DNA of 5,626 nucleotides from an uncultured Opitutia bacterium. GTDB taxonomy: Bacteria > Verrucomicrobiota > Verrucomicrobiia > Opitutales > Coraliomargaritaceae. The stretch is taken from the NCBI GenBank assembly GCA_937899295.1, contig CALBPO010000225.1, forward strand, positions 1 to 5,626, read 5' to 3'. The translations under genes and the position numbers were made by a program. Below, piece by piece: positions 1-5,626 of this stretch; positions within the stretch are counted from its first letter, which is position 1, and each line of letters starts with the position of its first letter. The notes beneath the pieces were generated by a model. That model did no database searches. It worked only from the letters and a program-made list of their open reading frames with translations, and was not told where the DNA came from.

Positions 1-105
1 TATGTCTTTAAGGTTTTTACGGTGTGTTCTCCCGCCGGTGGCGGTTGCCTGTGTTGAAGTCGTTCGTCTTCTCTTTATCTACCTATCTCTCGACCTCTCT
101 ACTCA
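1..105. other. Left-edge segment, no recognisable gene, probably foreign to murC
   Basis: This short stretch lies beyond the point where MurC homology ends. Counting by hand, line 1-60 has 30 G+C of 60 and line 61-120 has 24 of 60, clearly higher than the AT-rich murC-murG-ftsW block. All three minus-strand frames contain stops within 60-105, so it cannot continue murC even through a simple frameshift near the stop. One plus-strand frame is open from 2 to 118 (38 codons, hydrophobic), but it crosses the suspected join and resembles nothing I know. Bases 60-105 are pyrimidine-rich on the plus strand. I see no tRNA, promoter or convincing terminator here. Confidence 0.5.
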
Positions 106-873
106 TTTGTTTTTATAGCGTATGTCTTTTATGTGGTAATCACGTCTTGAAGAAAAGCCAAATGAAATCTGTCTTCTTGGGATTTTCTGTGCAACCTTCT
201 TAATATTCTTATCATCTTTATTGATTATTAGAGCACCATAAAAAGGAATATTTTCTGCAAACATTTGAAAAGATTTAAGCAGCTTCTCAATGTCATTATC
301 AAAGAAACTTAAATGATCGTTATCGATATTTGTAAAAACCCCAACATCTGGATGAAGATGCAGGAAAGATCCATCGCTTTCATCAGCTTCTGCTATTAGG
401 TAATTTCCACTTCCTAATTCAGAGTTTTTACCAATACCAAGAACTTTACCTCCAACAATATATGTAGGGCTTAAAAGTGCTTCACTAAAAATACTTGCAA
501 TCATGCTTGTCGTAGTAGTTTTTCCATGGCTGCCTGCTACAGCAATACTCTCATAACCTCTCATCAGACTTCCTAACATTTGCGCTCTTGGAATAATAGT
601 AATGCCATTTCTTTTAGCAAATCTATATTCTGGATTTGAGTTCCTTATTGCAGATGACATGACTACTAGGTCTGCTTTACCAACATTTTTTTCTTTATGT
701 GAATAAAAAACTTTAGCTCCAAGCTTTTTTAAGTTAGTTAATGATTTAGATTTTTGAATATCTGATCCACTAATCTTATAACCTTTTCTTAACAGCAGAT
801 ATGCTATTCCAATCATCCCTGAGCCTCCAATCCCAACAAAATGAATATGTTTGATCTTCTTTAATGGATTCAT
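103..873 (-). CDS. murC: UDP-N-acetylmuramate--L-alanine ligase, 3'-truncated
   Basis: MurC (EC 6.3.2.8) is the cytoplasmic ATP-dependent ligase that adds L-Ala to UDP-MurNAc, the first step of stem-peptide synthesis. The N-terminal Rossmann domain has the GIGGSGM loop at residues 14-20, and SSAI follows at 73-76. The ATP-binding centre starts with the P-loop AGSHGKTTT at 113-121 (Lys118). EADESDGSF (162-170) and TNIDNDHLSF (181-190) are typical of MurC rather than MurD, MurE or MurF. The family is usually 460-490 residues, but this frame ends at 256. Family-like sequence reaches about HIKDIRYKNK, so the rest of the central domain and the whole C-terminal domain are missing. A protein this short should be inactive. 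The ATG at 873 sits 2 bases after the murG stop, with only a weak purine-rich stretch (TTAGAGAA) upstream. The TGA at 103-105 probably lies in or beside foreign sequence, so treat the gene as cut by a join, not as a natural short form. Confidence 0.93.
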   Translation of the reverse strand: MNPLKKIKHIHFVGIGGSGMIGIAYLLLRKGYKISGSDIQKSKSLTNLKKLGAKVFYSHKEKNVGKADLVVMSSAIRNSNPEYRFAKRNGITIIPRAQMLGSLMRGYESIAVAGSHGKTTTTSMIASIFSEALLSPTYIVGGKVLGIGKNSELGSGNYLIAEADESDGSFLHLHPDVGVFTNIDNDHLSFFDNDIEKLLKSFQMFAENIPFYGALIINKDDKNIKKVAQKIPRRQISFGFSSRRDYHIKDIRYKNK

Positions 874-875
874 AA

Positions 876-1916
876 TTAATTGTTCTCTAAAACTGAAGTA
901 AATATTTTATGAGCTGCATCCATATGATTAGTTTTAAATTCTGCTTGTTGCCATATTAAATATTCTTTTGTTTCAATTATATTTTTTATACTACTTTTTA
1001 AAATATCTATTCCATACTCCTGCTCATGCACCAAACCAATTCCATCTTTTTCAACATATCTTGCATTAAGTAATTGATGATTATCGACAGCATTTGGAAG
1101 GGGTATCATTAAAGTTCCTTTTTTCATTGAAATAATTTCAGATAAACTAAGCGCGCCGGCTCTGGATATTATAAAATCAGCCCAATCAATTTGAGAATCT
1201 GGATTATCAAAAAATTCTTTGACCTCAACTTCCTTTAAATTTTCGTATAACTTTTCTACTTCTAGTTTTTTACCTTTTCCGCATTGATGTCTTATAGATA
1301 TTGGAATATTGATATCATTGAATATAGGTGGCAGATTGTCATTAAGATATTTTGCTCCTTGGCTACCTCCTGTAATATAAATTCTTACATGATCATCGGT
1401 TCTATTTTGTATCTTGGATACAAATGATTTTCGAATAGGATTTCCTATAACTTTCGATCTTTTTATATTCTTCTTATGCAACGGCATTCCTAGAAATATC
1501 TTTTTGGAAAATTTTGAAACAATCTTATTTGCTGATCCTAATACTGTATTTTGTTCATGAACATATATAGGTTTTAAAAGTATCAATCCAGCTATAGCTG
1601 CTGGAATACTTATAAAACCGCCAAAAACAATAATTGAATCAACTTTATTATTCCACAAAATCTTAAGCACTTTAAAAACATTCATAGGTAGACTTAGTAA
1701 AACTAAAACTTTACTCAAAATGCTATTTCCTCTATAACCATTCATACCAATATGTTCATATTGAATTTCTGATATATCTTTTATGGCATTTCTTTCAATT
1801 AAATTATTGGTGCCTAGAAAAATAGCTTTATGGCCATTATTTATAAACTCTTTACTGACCTCAGTTGCTGGATACACATGCCCGCCGGTTTTGGCTGCTG
1901 CTATTAAAATATTCAT
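876..1916 (-). CDS. murG: UDP-GlcNAc:lipid I N-acetylglucosaminyltransferase MurG
   Basis: MurG (EC 2.4.1.227) transfers GlcNAc from UDP-GlcNAc to lipid I on the cytoplasmic face of the inner membrane, making lipid II. It is a two-domain GT-B enzyme. The N-terminal acceptor domain shows the first glycine loop as AKTGGHVYPA (8-17), with His13 conserved, then HEQN (120-123) and GNP (158-160). The C-terminal nucleotide-sugar domain shows GGSQGA (183-188), SRAGALSLSEI (251-261, including Glu260) and a DNHQLLNA segment (278-285) matching the Q-rich UDP-GlcNAc site. At 346 residues it is close to the 355 of E. coli MurG and looks complete. The first loop is unusual: Lys9 replaces a glycine of the usual GGTGGH. 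The ATG at 1916 lies 3 bases after the ftsW stop and no Shine-Dalgarno sequence is visible, so it is probably translated through coupling. Its product feeds FtsW directly. Confidence 0.97.
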   Translation of the reverse strand: MNILIAAAKTGGHVYPATEVSKEFINNGHKAIFLGTNNLIERNAIKDISEIQYEHIGMNGYRGNSILSKVLVLLSLPMNVFKVLKILWNNKVDSIIVFGGFISIPAAIAGLILLKPIYVHEQNTVLGSANKIVSKFSKKIFLGMPLHKKNIKRSKVIGNPIRKSFVSKIQNRTDDHVRIYITGGSQGAKYLNDNLPPIFNDINIPISIRHQCGKGKKLEVEKLYENLKEVEVKEFFDNPDSQIDWADFIISRAGALSLSEIISMKKGTLMIPLPNAVDNHQLLNARYVEKDGIGLVHEQEYGIDILKSSIKNIIETKEYLIWQQAEFKTNHMDAAHKIFTSVLENN

Positions 1917-1919
1917 TTG

Positions 1920-3086
1920 TTAGTAAAATTTATTTTCATTATTAATTCTAAGCACTATTGCGATGAAGGACATCATGATAATCATGCTTGTACCTCCATA
2001 ACTTATAAAGGGTAATGTTAAACCTTTTGTTGGAAGAAGACCTATATTTACTGCTAAATTAAATATTGCTTGAACAGCAATTAAAAAACCAATACCAAAA
2101 GTTACAAAACCTTGAAAGAATCTCTTTAAAATTAAAGATTGCATTGCAATAGAAAAAATAGAATAAATCATTAAAGAATACATTGATATCAAAAAGAATA
2201 CGCCGAGAATGCCCAACTCTTCTACCAAAACTGCAAAAATAAAATCTGTATGAGCTTCGGGTAAAAACAGATTTTTTTGGAAGCTGTTGCCAAGCCCTAA
2301 TCCAATCCAGTTAGCTTGACCTATTCCAATTAAAGAGTTGCTAAGTTGCCAACCTGCACCTAACTGAGATTCAAATGGATCCATAAATGACATCACTCTT
2401 GTTAATCTAAATGGAGTGAAGTAAATAGCAATGAAGCCTAATGCTCCGAGGAGAAGTAATAATAAAAAGAATTGAAAAAAAGATATGCCTGCAAAAAATA
2501 AAATTGCTACAACAACTGCACATATAATCGCTGTTGAACCTAAGTCAGGTTGAGATAATATCAAAAACGAAACTAGCCCTAGCAACAATAAAGGCTTTAC
2601 AAAACCTCTTAATGTACTAATTTCATTCATTCTTCGAACACAATAGCCTGATGTATATAAAATCATACTAAATTTGCATATCTCAGCAGGTTGAATATTT
2701 ATTGGGCCTATTCGAATCCATCTTATACTTCCATTAACCTCAGTACCTATTCCTGGCAGAAATAATATTGCCAATAAAATTATGCTTATAAGCAAAAATA
2801 ACCAATCTGCTTTTTCTAATAGAGTTGATGGAACCAAGAGAAATATAGTGAAAATAAAAATACCAATTCCAATAAATAGAGCTTGTCTTGTCGCAAAGTG
2901 AAAAGGATTTCCAGTCATATTTTGTGCAATATATATACTTGATGAAGTAACCATTATTAGGCCAAGGCATATTAATCCAACTAAAGAGATGATTAGAAAA
3001 ATATTATTTCTATATTTAGATCGCTTATGTAGGTGGCCAAGGAATCCGACGTAGCGAATCACGCGTTTCTGGGTAAGGTAAAACAT
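1920..3086 (-). CDS. ftsW: Septal peptidoglycan glycosyltransferase FtsW (SEDS family); first ~20 codons suspect
   Basis: FtsW is the multi-pass inner-membrane SEDS polymerase that, with its partner class B PBP (FtsI), links lipid II into septal glycan. SEDS marks include IMVTSSS at the end of the first membrane segment (44-50), NGSIRWI and IQPAEICKF (118-139), QPDLGST (179-185), LPEAHTDFIF (275-284) and GLLPTKGLTLPFISYGGTS (349-367). Asp281 in the HTDF motif corresponds to the catalytic aspartate of the family. About ten hydrophobic segments are visible from residue 29 onward and the core is complete. FtsW fits better than RodA because murG and murC follow directly. The nominal ATG at 3086 is doubtful: codons 1 to about 20 overlap the 3' end of the sulfatase gene, are far richer in G+C than the rest, and resemble no FtsW N-terminus. 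The native start was probably lost at the join near 3020. No good in-frame start lies between there and Met45. Confidence 0.93.
   Translation of the reverse strand: MFYLTQKRVIRYVGFLGHLHKRSKYRNNIFLIISLVGLICLGLIMVTSSSIYIAQNMTGNPFHFATRQALFIGIGIFIFTIFLLVPSTLLEKADWLFLLISIILLAILFLPGIGTEVNGSIRWIRIGPINIQPAEICKFSMILYTSGYCVRRMNEISTLRGFVKPLLLLGLVSFLILSQPDLGSTAIICAVVVAILFFAGISFFQFFLLLLLLGALGFIAIYFTPFRLTRVMSFMDPFESQLGAGWQLSNSLIGIGQANWIGLGLGNSFQKNLFLPEAHTDFIFAVLVEELGILGVFFLISMYSLMIYSIFSIAMQSLILKRFFQGFVTFGIGFLIAVQAIFNLAVNIGLLPTKGLTLPFISYGGTSMIIMMSFIAIVLRINNENKFY
3010..3032. other. Probable chimeric join between two genomes
   Basis: Composition switches here within a few tens of bases, from the AT-rich ftsW coding sequence to the G+C-richer sulfatase gene. 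FtsW-like protein sequence can be trusted only up to about the KRSKYRNN region (plus-strand positions up to about 3024). Sulfatase-like sequence runs to about the IPWPPT tail, with its TAA at 3025-3027. The two reading frames overlap by 62 bases on the same strand, which is unusual for unrelated genes. The expected upstream neighbour murD is missing. The exact breakpoint cannot be fixed from one sequence, and I see no repeat or insertion-sequence end at it. Confidence 0.72.
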
Positions 3087-4668
3087 CCGATGACTTTGCC
3101 CATGCGCGCCATTTAGCCTTCATTTCTTCGAGCTTTTCTGGGTAAGGACGACTTAAGTCCTCTGATTCACTGCGGTCAGCGCTCAAATCATACAATTCCC
3201 AGGCATTCGGATCGCGATCATCCGATGTCACAAGCTTCCAATTGCCATCCCGAATGGCTGCATTGATCTCATGCTGCCAATACAAAACACGCTCCGTCGG
3301 CGAAGCGGATCCGTTGAACCATGGCAGCAAACTCATGCCTTCCCCCGGCGTAATCGAACGCCCTTCGTAGTTATCAGGATACTGAGCCCCAGCGGCCTCG
3401 CATAATGTCGGCATGATATCAATTAAATGGAAAGTCTGGTCCGCGCAAAGCTGCCCTGGTTCTGCAATGCCCTGCGGCCAGTGTGCAATCAAGGGCGATG
3501 CGATGCCGCCTTCATGCACAAAAATCTTATACTTCCGCAGCGGTGTGTTGGAAAGACTCGCCCAACACTGCCCCTGCGCAGTGGCCCAGCCCCCCTCGGT
3601 GCGCCAGTCAGTGTAATTGCCAGAATGATAATTTGGCCAATTCATTCCAAAGGGACCTAATTCTCCAGAGCAGCCATTATCCGACATAAACAAAATTAAT
3701 GTCTCATCCAAAATGCCCCGCTCGTCCAAATCATCAATCACCCGTCCAACGTTCAAATCCATGTGTTCGATCTGCGCCGCATAGAGTGAGCGGCGAAAAT
3801 CTAGTTCTTCCTGATCGGAATCGGACAAACTATCCCATGCTGGTAACCCGCAGGAATCCACCGAGGGCATAAAATCAAAACCCTCACGTTCCTCCTGATC
3901 AAATCCAACCGCTTCCGGCAAAGTCTGACTCGGCGGCACAATTCCCATGGCCTTCATACGCTCTAACTTTTCCGCGCGAAGTTGATCCCATCCCTTTCGG
4001 TAGCGGCCTCGATATTTATCAATCAAATCGTCTGGAGCTTCTAAAGGGAAGTGCGGCGCATTGTAGCAGAGATGCAAGTAAAACGGATCGTCCGATTCGC
4101 GGCAGGCCTGATCGATATAATCCAATGCGACATTGGTGAAAAATTCAGTCGTATGGAATTCCTGATCGGGCGCATAGGGGTCGGTGGGCACATCATTCGA
4201 TCCAATGAAGAGTTCGCCATCGCGATAAATCTCACAACCCGGAAGCACTTTCCAATAGCTATCAATGTGCGTGTAAATCCCAGTGAATTTATCAAAGCCA
4301 CGCACCTCGGGGCGAAACTGCGGCTCATGTCCGACATGCCATTTGCCAGACAGCATAGTCTGATAGCCCGCAGAACGAAGCACTTCTGCGGTTGTCACAC
4401 AGCGATCATTCAAGCCTCCCTGATAACCTTCGCCAAAATCTCGATACACCATCATGCCCACACCCGCTTGATGCGGATACAGTCCGGTCAACAAACAGGC
4501 ACGCGATGGGCAGCAGCGCGGCGTATTGTAAAACTGACTCGCCCTGAACCCGCCCGCCCCCAGGCGATCTAAATTTGGTGTATCAATTTCCCCTCCGAAA
4601 CAGCCGAGGTCAGAAAACCCCATATCATCGACCAGAATAGTAATGATATTGGGGCGTTTCGTGGTCAT
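3025..4668 (-). CDS. Type I (formylglycine) sulfatase, arylsulfatase-like
   Basis: This is an alkaline-phosphatase-superfamily sulfatase (SulfAtlas family S1, perhaps near S1_4; the subfamily is inferred). It hydrolyses sulfate esters, probably on a sugar; the substrate cannot be read from sequence. Visible active-site parts are the metal pair Asp14-Asp15, the CxPSR maturation motif at 52-56 with Cys52 as the formylglycine precursor, GKWHVG (108-113), His206 in NAPHFPLEAP, SDNG (329-332) with Asp330-Asn331, and Lys381 before HEGG (385-388). At 547 residues the length is ordinary. It begins MTTKRPNIITILVDD with no signal peptide, and an in-frame TAA at 4678-4680 rules out a longer form, so a cytoplasmic enzyme is predicted. 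It has 13 cysteines, many for an exported sulfatase. Activation needs a formylglycine-generating enzyme or anSME encoded elsewhere. The start lies 38 bases after the galM stop with no clear Shine-Dalgarno sequence; the two probably form one operon. The extreme C-terminus touches the suspected join. Confidence 0.93.
   Translation of the reverse strand: MTTKRPNIITILVDDMGFSDLGCFGGEIDTPNLDRLGAGGFRASQFYNTPRCCPSRACLLTGLYPHQAGVGMMVYRDFGEGYQGGLNDRCVTTAEVLRSAGYQTMLSGKWHVGHEPQFRPEVRGFDKFTGIYTHIDSYWKVLPGCEIYRDGELFIGSNDVPTDPYAPDQEFHTTEFFTNVALDYIDQACRESDDPFYLHLCYNAPHFPLEAPDDLIDKYRGRYRKGWDQLRAEKLERMKAMGIVPPSQTLPEAVGFDQEEREGFDFMPSVDSCGLPAWDSLSDSDQEELDFRRSLYAAQIEHMDLNVGRVIDDLDERGILDETLILFMSDNGCSGELGPFGMNWPNYHSGNYTDWRTEGGWATAQGQCWASLSNTPLRKYKIFVHEGGIASPLIAHWPQGIAEPGQLCADQTFHLIDIMPTLCEAAGAQYPDNYEGRSITPGEGMSLLPWFNGSASPTERVLYWQHEINAAIRDGNWKLVTSDDRDPNAWELYDLSADRSESEDLSRPYPEKLEEMKAKWRAWAKSSDVLPYPETRDSLRRIPWPPT
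3066..3147 (-). repeat. 13-bp direct repeat within the sulfatase 3' end
   Basis: The 13-mer tttctgggtaagg (plus strand) occurs at 3066-3078 and again at 3135-3147. The copies are 69 bases, exactly 23 codons, apart. Both encode Pro-Tyr-Pro-Glu in frame with identical codons (residues 508-511 and 531-534). Similarity does not extend beyond the 13 bases, so this may be coincidence or a very small duplication. It is noted because the nearer copy lies about 40 bases from the suspected join. Confidence 0.6.
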
Positions 4669-4706
4669 CGGGGCTATTTACTAAAGATCAATACCGCTAG
4701 GATCGA

Positions 4707-5626
4707 CTATTCAGCTGAAAAACGATAGAGCATACGATGCTCGTAAGTCTCGCCAGGGCGCAACACCGTGCTCGGGAAATTTGCTTGATTAGGGGCATCG
4801 GGAAAGCCTTCTGTTTCTAGACACAGCGCTGTTCGAAACTGATAGGTGATTCCGCCCTTCCCGGATGCAAATTCACCGCGGAAGTCTTCTGGCTTCAGGA
4901 AATTGCCTCCATAAAATTGCACGCCAACCTGATTCGTATGTAGCTCCATCGTGCGTCCCGATTTCGGATCTTTCACGCGAGCTACCAAGGCTAAGCCTTT
5001 GACATCCGGTTGCTCCAGCACCCAGCAGTGATCGTAACCACCAGCGAATTCAAGCGCTTCAAATGTTTGATCCAATCGTGCACCAACTTCAGTGGGCTGA
5101 GTAAAGTCCATTGGCGTATTGGCAACAGTCGCCAACTCCCCAGTCGGAATCAAACCTACATCCGTCGGCAGATAGCGGTCACAGGGGAGCATTAATTCGT
5201 GATCATTAATTGTCGTACTATGATCACCTGAAAGATTCCAATAGGCATGTTGCACGATGTTCAGAATCGTCGGCGCATCCGTCGTCGCGACCGCCGTCCA
5301 GCTCAGTTCGTTATCGTCATTAAGCTTATAAGTCACATGCGTCGTCAGCATTCCGGGATAGCCCTCTTCCCCGTCGATAGATACGTAGGTAAAAGTAATC
5401 GCATTTTCTTCGGGCCTTGGGGTCGCCGCCCAGAGGCGCCGATTGAAGCCGTTAACTCCACCATGCAAGTGGCATGAGATCCCGCCAGGATCATTATTCG
5501 CGGCTAGTGTGTAATCTTTACCATCCAGTGAAAACTTCCCATCAGCGATCCGATTGCCAAACCGACCGACGCTGTTACCAAAATATGGGTTCGTAGATTC
5601 CGCATAACCGTCAACAGAATCGTAGC
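4707..5626 (-). CDS. galM: Aldose 1-epimerase (mutarotase), 5' end beyond window
   Basis: GalM (EC 5.1.3.3) interconverts the alpha and beta anomers of glucose, galactose and related sugars. The frame stays open to the right edge, giving 305 visible residues; about 40-50 N-terminal residues and the start codon are missing. Numbered from the edge, Arg25 sits in GRFGNRIADGKF (20-31), a segment matching GRYANRIANxxF of GalM. The first catalytic-site His is in LHGG (about 53-56), the second in QHAYWNLSGD (125-134), the Asp in AGGYDH (194-199) and the Glu in CLETEGFPDAPN (268-279), so the full active-site set is present. The TTG at 5466-5468 is the Leu of the LHGG motif and should not be taken as a start, although a start there would give a plausible-looking 253-residue ORF. 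The gene ends with TAG 38 bases before the sulfatase start on the same strand. This suggests a shared transcript for using sugars released from sulfated glycans. I see no signal peptide, but the N-terminus is not visible. Confidence 0.94.
   Translation of the reverse strand, partial: YDSVDGYAESTNPYFGNSVGRFGNRIADGKFSLDGKDYTLAANNDPGGISCHLHGGVNGFNRRLWAATPRPEENAITFTYVSIDGEEGYPGMLTTHVTYKLNDDNELSWTAVATTDAPTILNIVQHAYWNLSGDHSTTINDHELMLPCDRYLPTDVGLIPTGELATVANTPMDFTQPTEVGARLDQTFEALEFAGGYDHCWVLEQPDVKGLALVARVKDPKSGRTMELHTNQVGVQFYGGNFLKPEDFRGEFASGKGGITYQFRTALCLETEGFPDAPNQANFPSTVLRPGETYEHRMLYRFSAE

Noticed and set aside
32..44. G+C-rich palindrome (5-base arms around GGT) as a possible terminator or hairpin
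   Set aside because: The stem is only 5 bp with no extension and no T-run right after it on either strand, so it is too weak to call.
2..118. Plus-strand open frame of 38 codons with a hydrophobic product
   Set aside because: It crosses the suspected join at about 105-112, has no visible ribosome binding site or known similarity, and is short enough to be chance.
1..129. 9-base direct repeat tatgtcttt at 1-9 and 121-129, as a possible insertion target duplication or assembly overlap
   Set aside because: Similarity stops after 9 bases, no mobile element lies between the copies, and nothing else supports it.
31..1889. Shared 9-mer cccgccggt at 31-39 and in the murG start region at 1881-1889, as possible duplicated murG sequence
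   Set aside because: Sequence around the two sites does not align in protein or DNA, so the match is most likely chance.
2740..2970. Minus-strand 76-codon frame inside ftsW
   Set aside because: It is an alternate frame of the same strand within conserved SEDS coding sequence and is rich in Tyr, Asn, Ile and Lys from AT-rich codons.
4051..4572. Plus-strand open frame of 173 codons inside the sulfatase gene
   Set aside because: It lies entirely antisense to a well-supported sulfatase with intact motifs; its composition and lack of recognisable motifs mark it as a shadow frame.
4669..4706. Possible promoter or regulatory element between galM and the sulfatase
   Set aside because: The gap is only 38 bases, with no recognisable -35/-10 pair, hairpin or operator; readthrough from galM is simpler.

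Overview
The window reads as two, possibly three, unrelated pieces of bacterial DNA joined end to end. I see no new multi-gene system in it. The joins themselves are the most important observation. All four recognisable genes lie on the minus strand.

Block A (about 106 to 3020) is AT-rich: sampled 60-base lines give 25-27% G+C. It carries the cell-wall and division genes ftsW, murG and murC in that order of transcription, with gaps of only 3 and 2 bases. This is the classic dcw cluster order, in which murD normally precedes ftsW and murB or ddl follows murC. The murC sequence aligns well with gammaproteobacterial MurC. Together with the low G+C and tight packing, this suggests a streamlined AT-rich marine gammaproteobacterium, for example of SAR86 type; the taxon is inference. 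The three products act together: MurG makes lipid II, FtsW polymerises it at the septum, and MurC adds the first stem-peptide residue (L-Ala) in the cytoplasm.

Block B (about 3030 to 5626) is much richer in G+C: sampled lines give 42%, 53% and 68%. It encodes a type I sulfatase and, upstream of it in transcription, an aldose 1-epimerase (galM) that runs off the right edge. This pair fits sulfated-polysaccharide use in the Planctomycetes-Verrucomicrobia-Lentisphaerae group (taxon inferred). The sulfatase would remove sulfate esters and the epimerase would equilibrate the released sugar anomers.

The two blocks meet at about 3015-3030. There the nominal ftsW start region overlaps the 3' end of the sulfatase gene by 62 bases in another frame, and murD is absent. 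At the left edge, murC stops after about 254 family-like residues of a normal 460-490. Bases 1-105 have intermediate composition (about 47% G+C) and no recognisable gene. An essential gene broken at one end and an abrupt change of genome signature at the other are best explained by a chimeric contig or clone. A recent rearrangement is possible but less likely.
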